From Pseudomonas sp. LRP2-20 (GTDB lineage: Bacteria > Pseudomonadota > Gammaproteobacteria > Pseudomonadales > Pseudomonadaceae), in contig NZ_AP025944.1 in the NCBI RefSeq assembly GCF_024349685.1, positions 62,001-126,000 on the forward strand: DNA of 64,000 nucleotides, read 5' to 3'. The first letter of the stretch is position 1; the number at the start of each line of letters is the position of its first letter. The notes under the pieces are model-generated. The model did no database searches, was not told where the DNA came from, and saw only the letters and a program-made list of their open reading frames with translations. Both the position numbers and the translations under genes were made by a program. Positions 1-8,333 of the stretch are shown in pieces.

Positions 1-1385
1 GTATCGTGGTCGGCTTCCTGGCGGGTTCGCCGCTGCAGGTCAGTGGCCCGGCAGCTGGCCTGGCGGTACTGGTGTTCGAGCTGGTACGCCAGCACGGCAT
101 GGCGATGCTCGGGCCGATTCTGCTGCTCGCCGGCATCCTGCAGTTGCTGGCCGGGCGTTTGCGCCTGGGTTGCTGGTTCCGGGTCACGGCGCCGGCAGTG
201 GTGTACGGCATGCTCGCCGGTATCGGCGTGCTGATCGTGCTGTCCCAGGTGCACGTGATGTTCGACACGGCGCCACAGCCGTCGGGTATGCAGAACCTGC
301 TGGAATTCCCGTCCACCGTGGCCGCGGCCCTGCCGCTTGAACATGCAGGTTCTGGCTGGATGGCTGGCGCGCTGGGCTTGGGCACCATTGCCATCATGTG
401 GGGTTGGGAACGCCTGCGGCCACAGAAGCTGCGCTTCGTGCCGGGCGCCTTGTTGGGCGTAGCGGCGATGACCGCCATTGCGATGTGGCTGGCGTTACCG
501 GTGAACCGGGTGCAGGTGCCGGCGGACCTTTCCGAAGCGATCGACTGGATCCGCTTGGACGACCTGATGCAGTTGGCCGACCCGACCCTGCTGGTGGCGG
601 CCTTCGCCCTGGCCTTCATCGCCAGTGCCGAGACGCTGTTGTCGGCGGCGGCGGTAGACCGCATGCACAGCGGCCAGCGCTCGGACTTCGACCGTGAACT
701 GTCGGCGCAGGGCATCGGCAACATGCTCTGTGGTGTGCTGGGTGCATTGCCGATGACCGGGGTGATCGTGCGCAGTTCGGCCAACGTTCAGGCTGGCGCG
801 CAAACCCGCGCTTCGGCAATTCTGCATGGCCTGTGGTTACTGGCGTTCGTGGTGGTGCTGAGCAGCGTGCTGCAGCAAATTCCAGTGGCGAGCCTGGCCG
901 GGGTGCTGGTGTTCACCGGCGTGAAACTGGTGGATTTCAAGGCGTTTCGAGGGTTGGGCCGTTATGGGCGGATGCCGATGTTCACCTACGCGGCTACCGC
1001 GCTGGCGATCATCTTTACCGACCTGCTGACCGGCGTGCTGTTAGGCTTTGCCCTGACCTTGCTGAAGCTGGCGTTCAAGGCGGCGCGGCTGAAGATCAAC
1101 CTGGTGAGCCTGGAGAAAAACGGCCATATGGAGCTGCGGCTCAGTGGCGCGGCGACTTTCCTGAAGGTGCCGGCGTTGACCCAGGTGCTCGATACCGTGC
1201 CGGCGGGGACGACTTTGCATGTGCCGTTGGGCAACCTGAGCTATATCGACCATTCGTGCCTGGAACTGCTTGAGGACTGGCACCGCAGCAACGCGGCCAA
1301 TGGTGCGCGGCTGGTGATCGAGCAGCGGCGCTTGAAGCGGCGGATCGAGGGGCGGCTGCGCACCACGGCTGGCGTGGGGGCCTGA
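1..1385 (+). CDS. SulP-family anion permease, 5' end outside the window
   Basis: Inner-membrane anion permease of the SulP family (sulfate, bicarbonate or similar). The reading frame is open from the window edge and the first visible residues already lie in the transporter core, so the start is to the left; about 460 residues are visible. The family signature QVSGPAAGLAV is near visible residue 11, followed by many hydrophobic segments to about residue 365, then a C-terminal STAS-type domain (about 370-455, with the strand LHVPLGNLSYIDHSCLELL). It is codirectional with the oxidase operon but separated from it by an opposing gene. In Pseudomonas, relatives beside aa3-oxidase genes commonly neighbour a carbonic anhydrase, suggesting bicarbonate as substrate; that neighbour is not visible here, so the substrate is inference. 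Confidence 0.88.
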   Translation, partial: IVVGFLAGSPLQVSGPAAGLAVLVFELVRQHGMAMLGPILLLAGILQLLAGRLRLGCWFRVTAPAVVYGMLAGIGVLIVLSQVHVMFDTAPQPSGMQNLLEFPSTVAAALPLEHAGSGWMAGALGLGTIAIMWGWERLRPQKLRFVPGALLGVAAMTAIAMWLALPVNRVQVPADLSEAIDWIRLDDLMQLADPTLLVAAFALAFIASAETLLSAAAVDRMHSGQRSDFDRELSAQGIGNMLCGVLGALPMTGVIVRSSANVQAGAQTRASAILHGLWLLAFVVVLSSVLQQIPVASLAGVLVFTGVKLVDFKAFRGLGRYGRMPMFTYAATALAIIFTDLLTGVLLGFALTLLKLAFKAARLKINLVSLEKNGHMELRLSGAATFLKVPALTQVLDTVPAGTTLHVPLGNLSYIDHSCLELLEDWHRSNAANGARLVIEQRRLKRRIEGRLRTTAGVGA

Positions 1386-1407
1386 GCTGAAGAGTGGTGT
1401 TGCCTGG

Positions 1408-1489
1408 CCGGGCCTCTTCGCGGGTGAACCCGCTCCTGCTGGAGTCGCGTTGCACCTGTGGGAGCGGGTCTGCTCGCGAAAAGGCCCGG
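1408..1489. repeat. REP palindrome pair
   Basis: Two inverted copies of the Pseudomonas putida-type REP unit (core gcgggtgaacccgctcc / ggagcgggtctgctcgcg) lie between the convergent stops of the SulP gene and the gene at 1500. The left copy is 1408-1440 and the right copy 1454-1489. Both copies have drifted slightly from the consensus seen elsewhere in the window. Known roles of such elements are mRNA 3'-end protection and IHF or gyrase binding; none is shown here. Confidence 0.85.
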
Positions 1490-1499
1490 TCAGGCGGAA

Positions 1500-2141
1500 T
1501 CAGGCCGGCTGGCCCAGCTCCACACCCAGCTGGCGCGACAGGCACGGCCAGCGCTTCCATGCCTCGCCTGTCTCGGGGCTGGTGAGGGTGTCGCGATAGG
1601 CTTCCACCGACTCTGCGGCAAAGCTTTCATCGTTCAGCATCTCATCCACCGAGTGGTGCACCACTTCATCCAGCTGGTTGGCGAAGGTTTCGCCAATCAA
1701 CTGGTGCGCGATCAGGTTGGCCACCGTGGTGTCGACCGGGATCAGCGGCTGCTGGAAGTGGCGGATGTACAGGTCGTTGACCTCCTCCACCAGGCGGTGC
1801 GCCAGGTAGGCCTCATCCAGCAGGCAATCGAGCCCCACATGCCCCTGCATCACACTCGGCGGCTGCAGGAAGTAGGCCTCGGCAATTTTCAGCACAGGTT
1901 TGATCTGCGATTCGATACCGGCTTCGCGGGCGACCTCGTGGGCGGCTTCCAGCAGCTCTGGAACTTGATCGATATAAGCGCTGACGAAGCGCGCCAAAGT
2001 ACCCTGGGCGTCCTGCTCAGGCAGTTGGATCGAGGGGTGCAGGTGGGGCAGTTGCAGCTCGAGACGCTCTTTCAGTTGGCCGGTGCGGCCTTCGTGATCG
2101 TGGGCTTGGCTAATCTGCTCGCGTACAGCAGCGATGTTCAT
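1500..2141 (-). CDS. conserved hypothetical protein, 213 aa
   Basis: I do not recognise a named family. The product is a 213-residue, acidic, soluble-looking protein with no signal peptide or membrane segment, predicted largely alpha-helical. It contains several His/Glu-bearing helices (for example EVVHHSVDEMLNDESF near residue 165), but no catalytic signature I can assign. The start at 2141 is chosen because CTGGAG lies 6-7 nt upstream, and a longer reading begins without a ribosome binding site. It converges on the SulP gene and is divergent from the cytochrome oxidase operon, with 368 nt between. It occupies the position of a hypothetical gene in other P. putida-type genomes, but that does not give a function. 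Confidence 0.72.
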   Translation of the reverse strand: MNIAAVREQISQAHDHEGRTGQLKERLELQLPHLHPSIQLPEQDAQGTLARFVSAYIDQVPELLEAAHEVAREAGIESQIKPVLKIAEAYFLQPPSVMQGHVGLDCLLDEAYLAHRLVEEVNDLYIRHFQQPLIPVDTTVANLIAHQLIGETFANQLDEVVHHSVDEMLNDESFAAESVEAYRDTLTSPETGEAWKRWPCLSRQLGVELGQPA

Positions 2142-2509
2142 GACAACTCCAGGGACAAGACGTTTCAAACGGAAGACACTAAATTAGCTCGGTATACAGA
2201 ATACCTAAGACGCATTTGTTATAAACCGCGCAAACGTGTGCGCAGTTCGGCATATCGCGGTGCCATTATTTTGCCATAACCCATCAAGCTCGGGCCTTTG
2301 CAGCGTTTTACCGATTTCGTGAAGTTCATTTCACCGGTGCCGTTGCGTGCCGTTGGTCGCTGTCTATACTCCCGTTGAACGTGATTCGTTGATGAGGCCC
2401 GACTGCTTTTGCAGGGGCTCGGTCGTCGAAGCCAGGCAGTCTTGACCGCCGTTCCCTCTTGCCGCAGGCCACGCCTCCGGGACTACAAGAACGAGAAGGG
2501 GAACCCGCA
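2142..2509 (+). promoter_or_regulatory. cox operon promoter region with a sigma-S type -10 (CTATACT at 2364-2370)
   Basis: This 368-nt intergenic region separates the divergent gene at 2141 from coxB. The heptamer CTATACT at 2364-2370 is identical to the extended -10 preferred by the stationary-phase sigma factor RpoS, and no good -35 hexamer precedes it, as is typical for that class. The implied leader is about 130 nt. RpoS control of the aa3 oxidase is established for P. aeruginosa; applying it here is inference from the motif. No small gene or other structure is apparent in the rest of the region apart from the dyad at 2191. Confidence 0.5.
2191..2205. promoter_or_regulatory. perfect 5-5-5 dyad GGTAT-N5-ATACC in the coxB upstream region
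   Basis: The sequence ggtatacagaatacc is a perfect inverted repeat with a five-base spacer. It lies about 50 nt upstream of the start of the minus-strand hypothetical gene and about 170 nt upstream of the oxidase promoter. It could be an operator for either gene. No regulator is identified. Confidence 0.4.
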
Positions 2510-3637
2510 ATGATGCGACATCCACATGTCTGGATGGGCCTCCTGTTGTGGTCGGTTTTTGGTCAGGCCAACGCCGCCTGGACTGTGAACATGCACCCGG
2601 GGGCGACGGAAGTCTCCAACGCCGTGTTCGACCTGCACATGACGATCTTCTGGATCTGCGTGATCATCGGCATCGTGGTATTCGGTGCGATGTTCTGGTC
2701 CATGGTCATCCATCGCCGTTCCACCGGCCAGCAGCCAGCGCATTTCCACGAGCACACCTGGGTGGAAATCCTCTGGACCATCGTCCCCTTCCTGATTCTG
2801 GTGGCCATGGCCATTCCGGCCACCAAGACCCTGATCGACATCTACGACGCCAGTGAATCGGACATCGACATCCAGGTCACCGGCTACCAGTGGAAGTGGC
2901 ATTACAAGTACCTTGGCCAGGATGTGGAGTTCTTCAGCAACCTGGCCACCCCTGCTGACCAGATCCACAACAAGGCGCCCAAGGACGAGCACTACCTGCT
3001 TGAGGTCGACCAGCCGCTGGTGCTGCCGGTAGGTGCCAAGGTGCGCTTCCTGGTGACCGCCGCCGATGTCATCCATTCCTGGTGGGTGCCGGCCTTCGCG
3101 GTCAAGCGTGACGCCATCCCCGGCTTCGTCAACGAAGCCTGGACCCGTATCGAGAAACCCGGCATCTACCGCGGCCAGTGCACCGAACTGTGCGGCAAGG
3201 ACCACGGCTTCATGCCAGTGGTGGTCGAGGTCAAGTCCAAGGCCGATTACGACACCTGGCTCGGCGAACGCAAGGCCGAGGCGGCCAAGCTCAAGGAACT
3301 GACCAGCAAGGACTGGACCCTCGAAGAGCTGGTCGAGCGTGGCGACAAGGTCTACCACACCACCTGCGTGGCCTGTCACCAGGCCGAAGGCCAGGGCTTG
3401 CCGCCAATGTTCCCGGCGCTCAAGGGGTCGAAAGTGGCCACCGGGCCGAAGGAAGAACATCTGGGCGTGGTGTTCCACGGTCGCCCAGGCACGGCAATGG
3501 CCGCATTCGGCAAGCAGCTCTCGGAAGTCGACATCGCCGCCGTGGTCACCTACGAGCGCAACGCCTGGGGCAACAACAAGGGCGACATGGTCACGCCGAA
3601 GGACGTGCTGGCGCTCAAGCAGGCAGAAGCCAAGTGA
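2510..3637 (+). CDS. coxB: cytochrome c oxidase subunit II with C-terminal cytochrome c domain
   Basis: Subunit II of an aa3-type terminal oxidase, carrying the CuA electron-entry site on the periplasmic side. The 375-aa product has a signal peptide (ending ...FGQANA), two membrane helices (about 43-65 and 87-107), and a cupredoxin domain. Its CuA ligands are visible: His in VIHSWW, then GQCTELCGKDHGFM supplying Cys, Glu, Cys, His and Met. A fused cytochrome c domain follows (CVACH near residue 290), making this the caa3/cytochrome-c-fused subtype. The ATG at 2510 is preferred to an upstream TTG because GAGAAGGGGA lies just before it and the signal peptide then begins at the N terminus. First gene of the operon. 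Confidence 0.96.
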   Translation: MMRHPHVWMGLLLWSVFGQANAAWTVNMHPGATEVSNAVFDLHMTIFWICVIIGIVVFGAMFWSMVIHRRSTGQQPAHFHEHTWVEILWTIVPFLILVAMAIPATKTLIDIYDASESDIDIQVTGYQWKWHYKYLGQDVEFFSNLATPADQIHNKAPKDEHYLLEVDQPLVLPVGAKVRFLVTAADVIHSWWVPAFAVKRDAIPGFVNEAWTRIEKPGIYRGQCTELCGKDHGFMPVVVEVKSKADYDTWLGERKAEAAKLKELTSKDWTLEELVERGDKVYHTTCVACHQAEGQGLPPMFPALKGSKVATGPKEEHLGVVFHGRPGTAMAAFGKQLSEVDIAAVVTYERNAWGNNKGDMVTPKDVLALKQAEAK

Positions 3638-3680
3638 ACCGGGTTTTGCGCGGCAATCAGCGGATTGCAGGAGACAGGAC

Positions 3681-5270
3681 ATGAGTGCAGTGATCGACGA
3701 CCACGCCCACGGCCATGACCACGCCCACGGCCCGGCCAAGGGCCTGATGCGCTGGGTGCTGACCACCAACCACAAGGACATCGGCACGATGTACCTGTGG
3801 TTCGCCTTCATGATGTTCCTGCTTGGCGGCTCGTTCGCCATGGTGATCCGCGCCGAGCTGTTCCAGCCCGGGCTGCAGATCGTGGAGCCGGCGTTCTTCA
3901 ACCAGATGACCACCATGCACGGCCTGATCATGGTGTTCGGCGCGGTGATGCCGGCCTTCGTCGGCCTGGCCAACTGGATGATCCCGCTGATGATCGGCGC
4001 ACCCGACATGGCCCTGCCGCGGATGAACAACTTCAGCTTCTGGCTGTTGCCGGCAGCCTTCCTGCTGCTGGTCTCGACCCTGTTCAGCCCGGGCGGCGGG
4101 CCTAACTTCGGCTGGACCTTCTATGCCCCGCTGTCGACCACCTATGCGCCGGCCAGCGTCACCTTCTTCATCTTCGCCATCCACCTGATGGGCATCAGCT
4201 CGATCATGGGCGCGATCAACGTGATCGCCACCATCCTCAACCTGCGCGCCCCGGGCATGACTCTGATGAAGATGCCGCTGTTCGTCTGGACCTGGCTGAT
4301 CACCGCGTTCCTGCTGATCGCGGTGATGCCGGTGCTGGCCGGGGTGGTGACCATGATGCTGATGGACATCCACTTCGGCACCAGCTTCTTCAGTGCCGCC
4401 GGTGGCGGAGACCCGGTGCTGTTCCAGCATGTGTTCTGGTTCTTCGGCCACCCCGAGGTGTACATCATGATCCTGCCGGCCTTTGGTGCGGTCAGCTCGA
4501 TCATTCCGGCGTTCTCGCGCAAGCCGCTGTTTGGCTACACCTCGATGGTTTACGCCACCGGTGCCATTGCCTTCCTGTCGTTCATCGTCTGGGCCCACCA
4601 CATGTTCGTGGTCGGCATCCCGGTGGTCGGCGAGCTGTTCTTCATGTACGCCACCATGCTCATCGCCGTACCCACCGGGGTCAAGGTGTTCAACTGGGTC
4701 AGCACCATGTGGGAAGGCTCGCTCAGTTTCGAGACGCCGATGCTGTTCGCCATCGCCTTCGTCATCCTGTTCACCATCGGTGGCTTCTCCGGGCTGATGC
4801 TGGCCATCGCCCCGGCGGACTTCCAGTACCACGACACCTACTTCGTGGTGGCGCATTTCCACTATGTGCTGGTGCCCGGGGCGATCTTCGGCATCTTTGC
4901 CTCGGCCTACTACTGGTTGCCGAAATGGACCGGCCACATGTATGACGAAACCCTCGGCAAGCTGCATTTCTGGCTGTCGTTCGTCGGCATGAACATGGCC
5001 TTCTTCCCCATGCACTTCGTGGGTTTGGCCGGGATGCCGCGGCGTATTCCCGACTACAACCTGCAGTTCGCCGACTTCAACATGGTGTCGTCGATCGGCG
5101 CCTTCCTGTTCGGCGCCACGCAGATATTCTTCCTGTTCATCGTCATCAAGTGCATCCGGGGCGGCGCGCCAGCGCCTGCCAAGCCGTGGGATGGTGCCGA
5201 GGGGCTTGAGTGGTCTATTCCCTCGCCTGCGCCCTACCACACCTTCCAGACCCCACCGGAAGTGAAATAG
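3681..5270 (+). CDS. coxA: cytochrome c oxidase subunit I
   Basis: Catalytic heme a / heme a3-CuB subunit that reduces O2 and pumps protons. The 529-aa product has twelve expected membrane helices. Diagnostic residues are present: HGLIMVF (heme a His), GHPEVYIMILPAFG (CuB His and the cross-linked Tyr), AHHMFVVG (two CuB His) and VAHFHYVLV (heme a3 and heme a His). The N terminus is unusually His-rich (DDHAHGHDHAHG). The ATG at 3681 follows GCAGGAGA; the frame is open further upstream but that part overlaps coxB and has no start context. It begins 43 nt after coxB and ends 10 nt before the Cox11 gene. Confidence 0.97.
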   Translation: MSAVIDDHAHGHDHAHGPAKGLMRWVLTTNHKDIGTMYLWFAFMMFLLGGSFAMVIRAELFQPGLQIVEPAFFNQMTTMHGLIMVFGAVMPAFVGLANWMIPLMIGAPDMALPRMNNFSFWLLPAAFLLLVSTLFSPGGGPNFGWTFYAPLSTTYAPASVTFFIFAIHLMGISSIMGAINVIATILNLRAPGMTLMKMPLFVWTWLITAFLLIAVMPVLAGVVTMMLMDIHFGTSFFSAAGGGDPVLFQHVFWFFGHPEVYIMILPAFGAVSSIIPAFSRKPLFGYTSMVYATGAIAFLSFIVWAHHMFVVGIPVVGELFFMYATMLIAVPTGVKVFNWVSTMWEGSLSFETPMLFAIAFVILFTIGGFSGLMLAIAPADFQYHDTYFVVAHFHYVLVPGAIFGIFASAYYWLPKWTGHMYDETLGKLHFWLSFVGMNMAFFPMHFVGLAGMPRRIPDYNLQFADFNMVSSIGAFLFGATQIFFLFIVIKCIRGGAPAPAKPWDGAEGLEWSIPSPAPYHTFQTPPEVK

Positions 5271-5280
5271 GAGCGCTGCC

Positions 5281-5847
5281 ATGAATGGCCTGTCGCTCAA
5301 ACGGCTGGTAACGCGCCTGCTGATGCTGACGGTGGTGATGTTTGCCTTTGGTTTCGCCCTGGTGCCGATTTATGACGTGATGTGCAAGGCGTTCGGCATC
5401 AACGGCAAGACTGGCGGGCAGTACGAGGGTAGCCAGGTCAGCGACCCATCGCGTTCGGTGAGGGTGCAGTTCATGTCGACCAACGCTGGCGACATGGTCT
5501 GGGACTTCTACTCCACCGCCGACCAGCTCGAGGTCAACCCGGGAGCGGTGAACCAGATGATCTTCATCGCCCACAACCCGACCGACCGGCCGATGAGTGC
5601 GCAAGCGATTCCCAGCATCACCCCGGCCGAGGCCGCGGCGTATTTCCACAAGATCGAGTGCTTCTGCTTTACCCAGCAGGTGCTGCAGCCCGGCGAACGC
5701 ATCGAGATGCCGGTGCGCTTCATCGTCGACCGCGACCTGCCGGCCAGCGTGAAGCACCTGACACTGGCCTACACCTTGTTCGACATCACTGCGCGTCATC
5801 CGCCGGTCGCCCATGCCGCGGTGCAGAACGCCCAGGGCGCCCGCTAA
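5281..5847 (+). CDS. ctaG: cytochrome c oxidase assembly protein CtaG/Cox11
   Basis: Copper chaperone that delivers copper to the CuB site of subunit I. The 188-aa product has one N-terminal membrane anchor (about 10-30) and a periplasmic immunoglobulin-like domain. It carries the family copper motif CFCFTQQVLQPGE near residue 123 and normal family length. Start at 5281 with AGGAG 6 nt upstream. It sits between the subunit I and subunit III genes with spacings of 10 and 16 nt, so cotranscription is near certain. Confidence 0.95.
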   Translation: MNGLSLKRLVTRLLMLTVVMFAFGFALVPIYDVMCKAFGINGKTGGQYEGSQVSDPSRSVRVQFMSTNAGDMVWDFYSTADQLEVNPGAVNQMIFIAHNPTDRPMSAQAIPSITPAEAAAYFHKIECFCFTQQVLQPGERIEMPVRFIVDRDLPASVKHLTLAYTLFDITARHPPVAHAAVQNAQGAR

Positions 5848-5863
5848 GGGAAGGAGATCGGCA

Positions 5864-6751
5864 ATGGCAAGTCACGAGCACTACTACGTACCGGCGCAGA
5901 GCAAGTGGCCGATCATCGCCACCATCGGCATGTTCATCACGGTGTTCGGCCTGGGCACCTGGTTCAACGACCTCAAGGCCGGCCACCCGTCATCACACGG
6001 GCCACTGATCTTCTTCGTCGGCGCGCTGTTCCTGGCCTACATGCTGTTCGGCTGGTTCGGTTCGGTAGTCCGCGAGAGCCGCGCCGGGTTGTACAGCCCG
6101 CAGCTGGACCGTTCGTTCCGTTGGGGCATGAGCTGGTTCATCTTCTCGGAAGTGATGTTCTTCCTGGCCTTCTTCGGCGCCCTGTTCTACGTGCGCGTGC
6201 TGGCCGGGCCCTGGCTGGGCGGCGAGGGGCACAAGGGTATCGCCCATATGCTGTGGCCAAGTTTCGAGTTCGCCTGGCCGTTGCTGCACACCCCGGACCC
6301 GAAACTGTTCCCGCCGCCCAAGGAAGTGATCAACCCGTGGCACCTGCCGCTGATCAACACCATTTTGCTGGTCAGCTCCAGCGTGACCATCACCATCGCT
6401 CACCACGCCCTACGCCGTGACCACCGTGGCCCGCTGAAATTCTGGATGGCGCTGACCATCCTGCTGGGTATCAGCTTCATCTCGCTGCAGGCCTACGAGT
6501 ACCACGAGGCCTACACCAAGCTGGGGCTGACCCTGGGCTCGGGCATCTATGGCGCGACGTTCTTCATGCTCACCGGCTTCCACGGGGCCCACGTGACCTT
6601 GGGCACGATCATCCTGATCGTGATGTTCGTGCGCATCCTGCGCGGGCACTTCAACCCCGACAAACACTTCGGTTTCGAGGCGGCGAGCTGGTACTGGCAC
6701 TTCGTCGATGTGGTGTGGGTGGGGCTGTTCATCTTTGTGTATGTGCTCTGA
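5864..6751 (+). CDS. coxC: cytochrome c oxidase subunit III
   Basis: Structural subunit III of the aa3 oxidase. The 295-aa product has seven predicted membrane helices. Characteristic stretches include SWFIFSEVMFFLAFFGALF (about 87-105) and the C-terminal SWYWHFVDVVWVGLFIFVY, which carries the conserved His. The ATG at 5864 follows AAGGAGATC; an in-frame extension into the end of ctaG is not credible. It is the last gene of the first transcriptional block; a half REP unit (6752-6768) follows, then a convergent small gene. Confidence 0.96.
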   Translation: MASHEHYYVPAQSKWPIIATIGMFITVFGLGTWFNDLKAGHPSSHGPLIFFVGALFLAYMLFGWFGSVVRESRAGLYSPQLDRSFRWGMSWFIFSEVMFFLAFFGALFYVRVLAGPWLGGEGHKGIAHMLWPSFEFAWPLLHTPDPKLFPPPKEVINPWHLPLINTILLVSSSVTITIAHHALRRDHRGPLKFWMALTILLGISFISLQAYEYHEAYTKLGLTLGSGIYGATFFMLTGFHGAHVTLGTIILIVMFVRILRGHFNPDKHFGFEAASWYWHFVDVVWVGLFIFVYVL

Positions 6752-6768
6752 AGCCCGCTCCCACAGGG
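6752..6768. repeat. partial REP unit
   Basis: The sequence agcccgctcccacaggg directly after the coxC stop matches one half of the REP palindrome found complete elsewhere in this window. The other half is missing, so this is a remnant. Confidence 0.6.
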
Positions 6769-6781
6769 TTAGAGGGTCACT

Positions 6782-6985
6782 TCAAAAGGGGGCGTGGGAC
6801 ACCAGCTGGCCACTGATGAAGCCCCAGGCGACCAGGCCCACGGTCAGGGCCGCCAGGGTCACCCGCACGGTCAGGGCCTTGAGCAGGCGGGTCGAGTTTT
6901 CATCGTCCTTGACCAGGAACACCAGGCCACTGAACAGGCTGGCAACCGTGGCCAACAGCATCAGGACAATCGCGGCCTTGAGCAT
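6782..6985 (-). CDS. twin-transmembrane protein, DUF2909 family
   Basis: Small inner-membrane protein of 67 aa with two hydrophobic helices (about 3-25 and 43-63) separated by the charged loop KDDENSTRLLKALTVR. This is the organisation of the DUF2909 family, often found inside cytochrome oxidase loci. The start at 6985 has CGGAGAAG 6-7 nt upstream. It runs opposite to the oxidase genes and is divergent from the SURF1 gene, with only about 50 nt between them. The conserved location suggests a role in oxidase assembly or stability, but no biochemical function is known. Confidence 0.85.
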   Translation of the reverse strand: MLKAAIVLMLLATVASLFSGLVFLVKDDENSTRLLKALTVRVTLAALTVGLVAWGFISGQLVSHAPF

Positions 6986-7036
6986 GGCGCTTCTCCGGGG
7001 GGATGCGGTGATGTGGATAAGTATAGCGAGGCGCCC

Positions 7037-7774
7037 GTGAGGCCGTTTCGCCCTGGCTGGATACCGACCCTGGTGGTGCTCGCGCTGCTGCCGGGGCTGA
7101 TAGCGCTTGGCTGCTGGCAGCTCGGCCGGGCTGAAGAGAAGCGCGCGCTGCTGGCGACCTATGCCGAGCGTGAGGTCGAGGCCCCGCTAGCTACCACGCA
7201 GCTGCTGCAGACGCAGGACGCCGCCTTCCGCCGGGTGCATCTGTACGGCCAGTTTGACGCCGAGCACAGCCTGCTGCTGGACAACCGCATGCGTGACGGC
7301 CAGGCCGGTGTCGAGCTGTTGCAACCCTTCCATGACCAGGCTAGCGGCCTGTGGCTGCTGGTCAACCGTGGCTGGCTGGCGTGGCCAGATCGTCGCGTGC
7401 CGGTGCATTTCGACACGCCCGACCAAGCTCTGGCGCTGAACGCGTCGGTGTATGTGGCGCCGGGCAGCACCTTCCAGCTGCACCCCGACCCGGTCGGGGG
7501 GCAATGGCCGCACCTGCTTACTGCGGTCGACGCGGCGCACGTGTGGCAGCAGCTGGATCGCGAAGGCTTTGCCCATGAATTACGCCTGGAGCCGGGGCCG
7601 GCGGCTTATCGGCTGGACTGGCCGATAGTCGCCATGGGCCCGGAAAAACACCTCGGCTACGCAGTGCAGTGGTTCGCCCTGGCCACGGCGCTGGTGCTGC
7701 TCTACCTCTATTTCGGCTGGCACGACAACAAGGAGAAACAGCATGGCCACCGCCACTCCACTGGACCTGCCTGA
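7037..7774 (+). CDS. SURF1-family cytochrome oxidase biogenesis protein
   Basis: Membrane protein needed for heme a insertion into subunit I. The 245-aa product has an N-terminal helix (about 8-27) and a C-terminal helix (about 212-232) flanking a periplasmic domain. Family hallmarks are GCWQLGRAEEKR after the first helix, LVNRGWLAWPD in the middle, and MGPEKHLGYAVQWFALA before the last helix. A GTG start at 7037 is preferred because CGAGG lies 5 nt upstream; another GTG at 7013 is possible. Its last 32 nt overlap the next gene, so the two are translationally linked. Confidence 0.9.
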   Translation: MRPFRPGWIPTLVVLALLPGLIALGCWQLGRAEEKRALLATYAEREVEAPLATTQLLQTQDAAFRRVHLYGQFDAEHSLLLDNRMRDGQAGVELLQPFHDQASGLWLLVNRGWLAWPDRRVPVHFDTPDQALALNASVYVAPGSTFQLHPDPVGGQWPHLLTAVDAAHVWQQLDREGFAHELRLEPGPAAYRLDWPIVAMGPEKHLGYAVQWFALATALVLLYLYFGWHDNKEKQHGHRHSTGPA

Positions 7775-8324
7775 TCGTAGCAAACCCAGAGCCCGCGGGC
7801 GTTTGCAGCTGATGCTGATCTTGCTGGTGGTGCTCGGGCCGATGATCCTGGCCACCTGCATGTACAAGCTCCAGTTCTGGGTGCCGGAGGGCCGCAGCTA
7901 CCACGGCACGATGATCGGCAACGGCGAGAGCCGCGCCGATATCGGCATCGCTGGCGAGGACCAACGCTGGCAACTGCTGGTCAGCGCCCCGGCAGCCTGC
8001 GCCGAGGATTGCCAGCGCCTGGTGTACCTGGTGCGGCAGATCCAGGTCGGCCTGGGCCGCGACGCCAGCCGTGCCAGTCACGCCTTGGCCACCGCCCAGC
8101 CGTTGGCCAGCGACTACCAGGCGCAGCTGGAGCGTGAATATCCGCAGCTGCAACGCTACCCGCTGGATGCCCAGCGCTACCTGCAGAAGGTTGGCGAACC
8201 CGGCCCGCAACTGTGGATTGTCGACCCGCATGGCAACCTGGTGCTGCGCTACGACGCCAAGGTCAACGGCAAGCACGTGCTCGACGACCTGCGTCACCTG
8301 CTCAAGCTGTCCAACATCGGCTAG
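7743..8324 (+). CDS. conserved membrane-anchored protein of the oxidase locus, function unknown
   Basis: 193-aa protein with one N-terminal membrane anchor (about 20-43) and a periplasmic remainder. A CAEDC pair (C-x3-C, near residue 82) and the C-terminal stretch GPQLWIVDPHGNLVLRYD resemble the thioredoxin-fold layout of SCO proteins: a C-x3-C site, then a strand with a D-x-x-G turn. Overall similarity to SCO is weak by eye. AAGGAGAAACAGC precedes the ATG. It overlaps SURF1 by 32 nt and ends 9 nt before the heme A synthase gene, so a role in oxidase maturation is a fair inference, not an identification. Confidence 0.82.
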   Translation: MATATPLDLPDRSKPRARGRLQLMLILLVVLGPMILATCMYKLQFWVPEGRSYHGTMIGNGESRADIGIAGEDQRWQLLVSAPAACAEDCQRLVYLVRQIQVGLGRDASRASHALATAQPLASDYQAQLEREYPQLQRYPLDAQRYLQKVGEPGPQLWIVDPHGNLVLRYDAKVNGKHVLDDLRHLLKLSNIG

Positions 8325-8333
8325 GAGCCTGCC

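Noticed and set aside
3657..5300. 547-codon minus-strand frame opposite coxA
   Set aside because: Extreme His/Asp/Gln/Arg content and no recognisable fold; an artefact of the high GC content of coxA.
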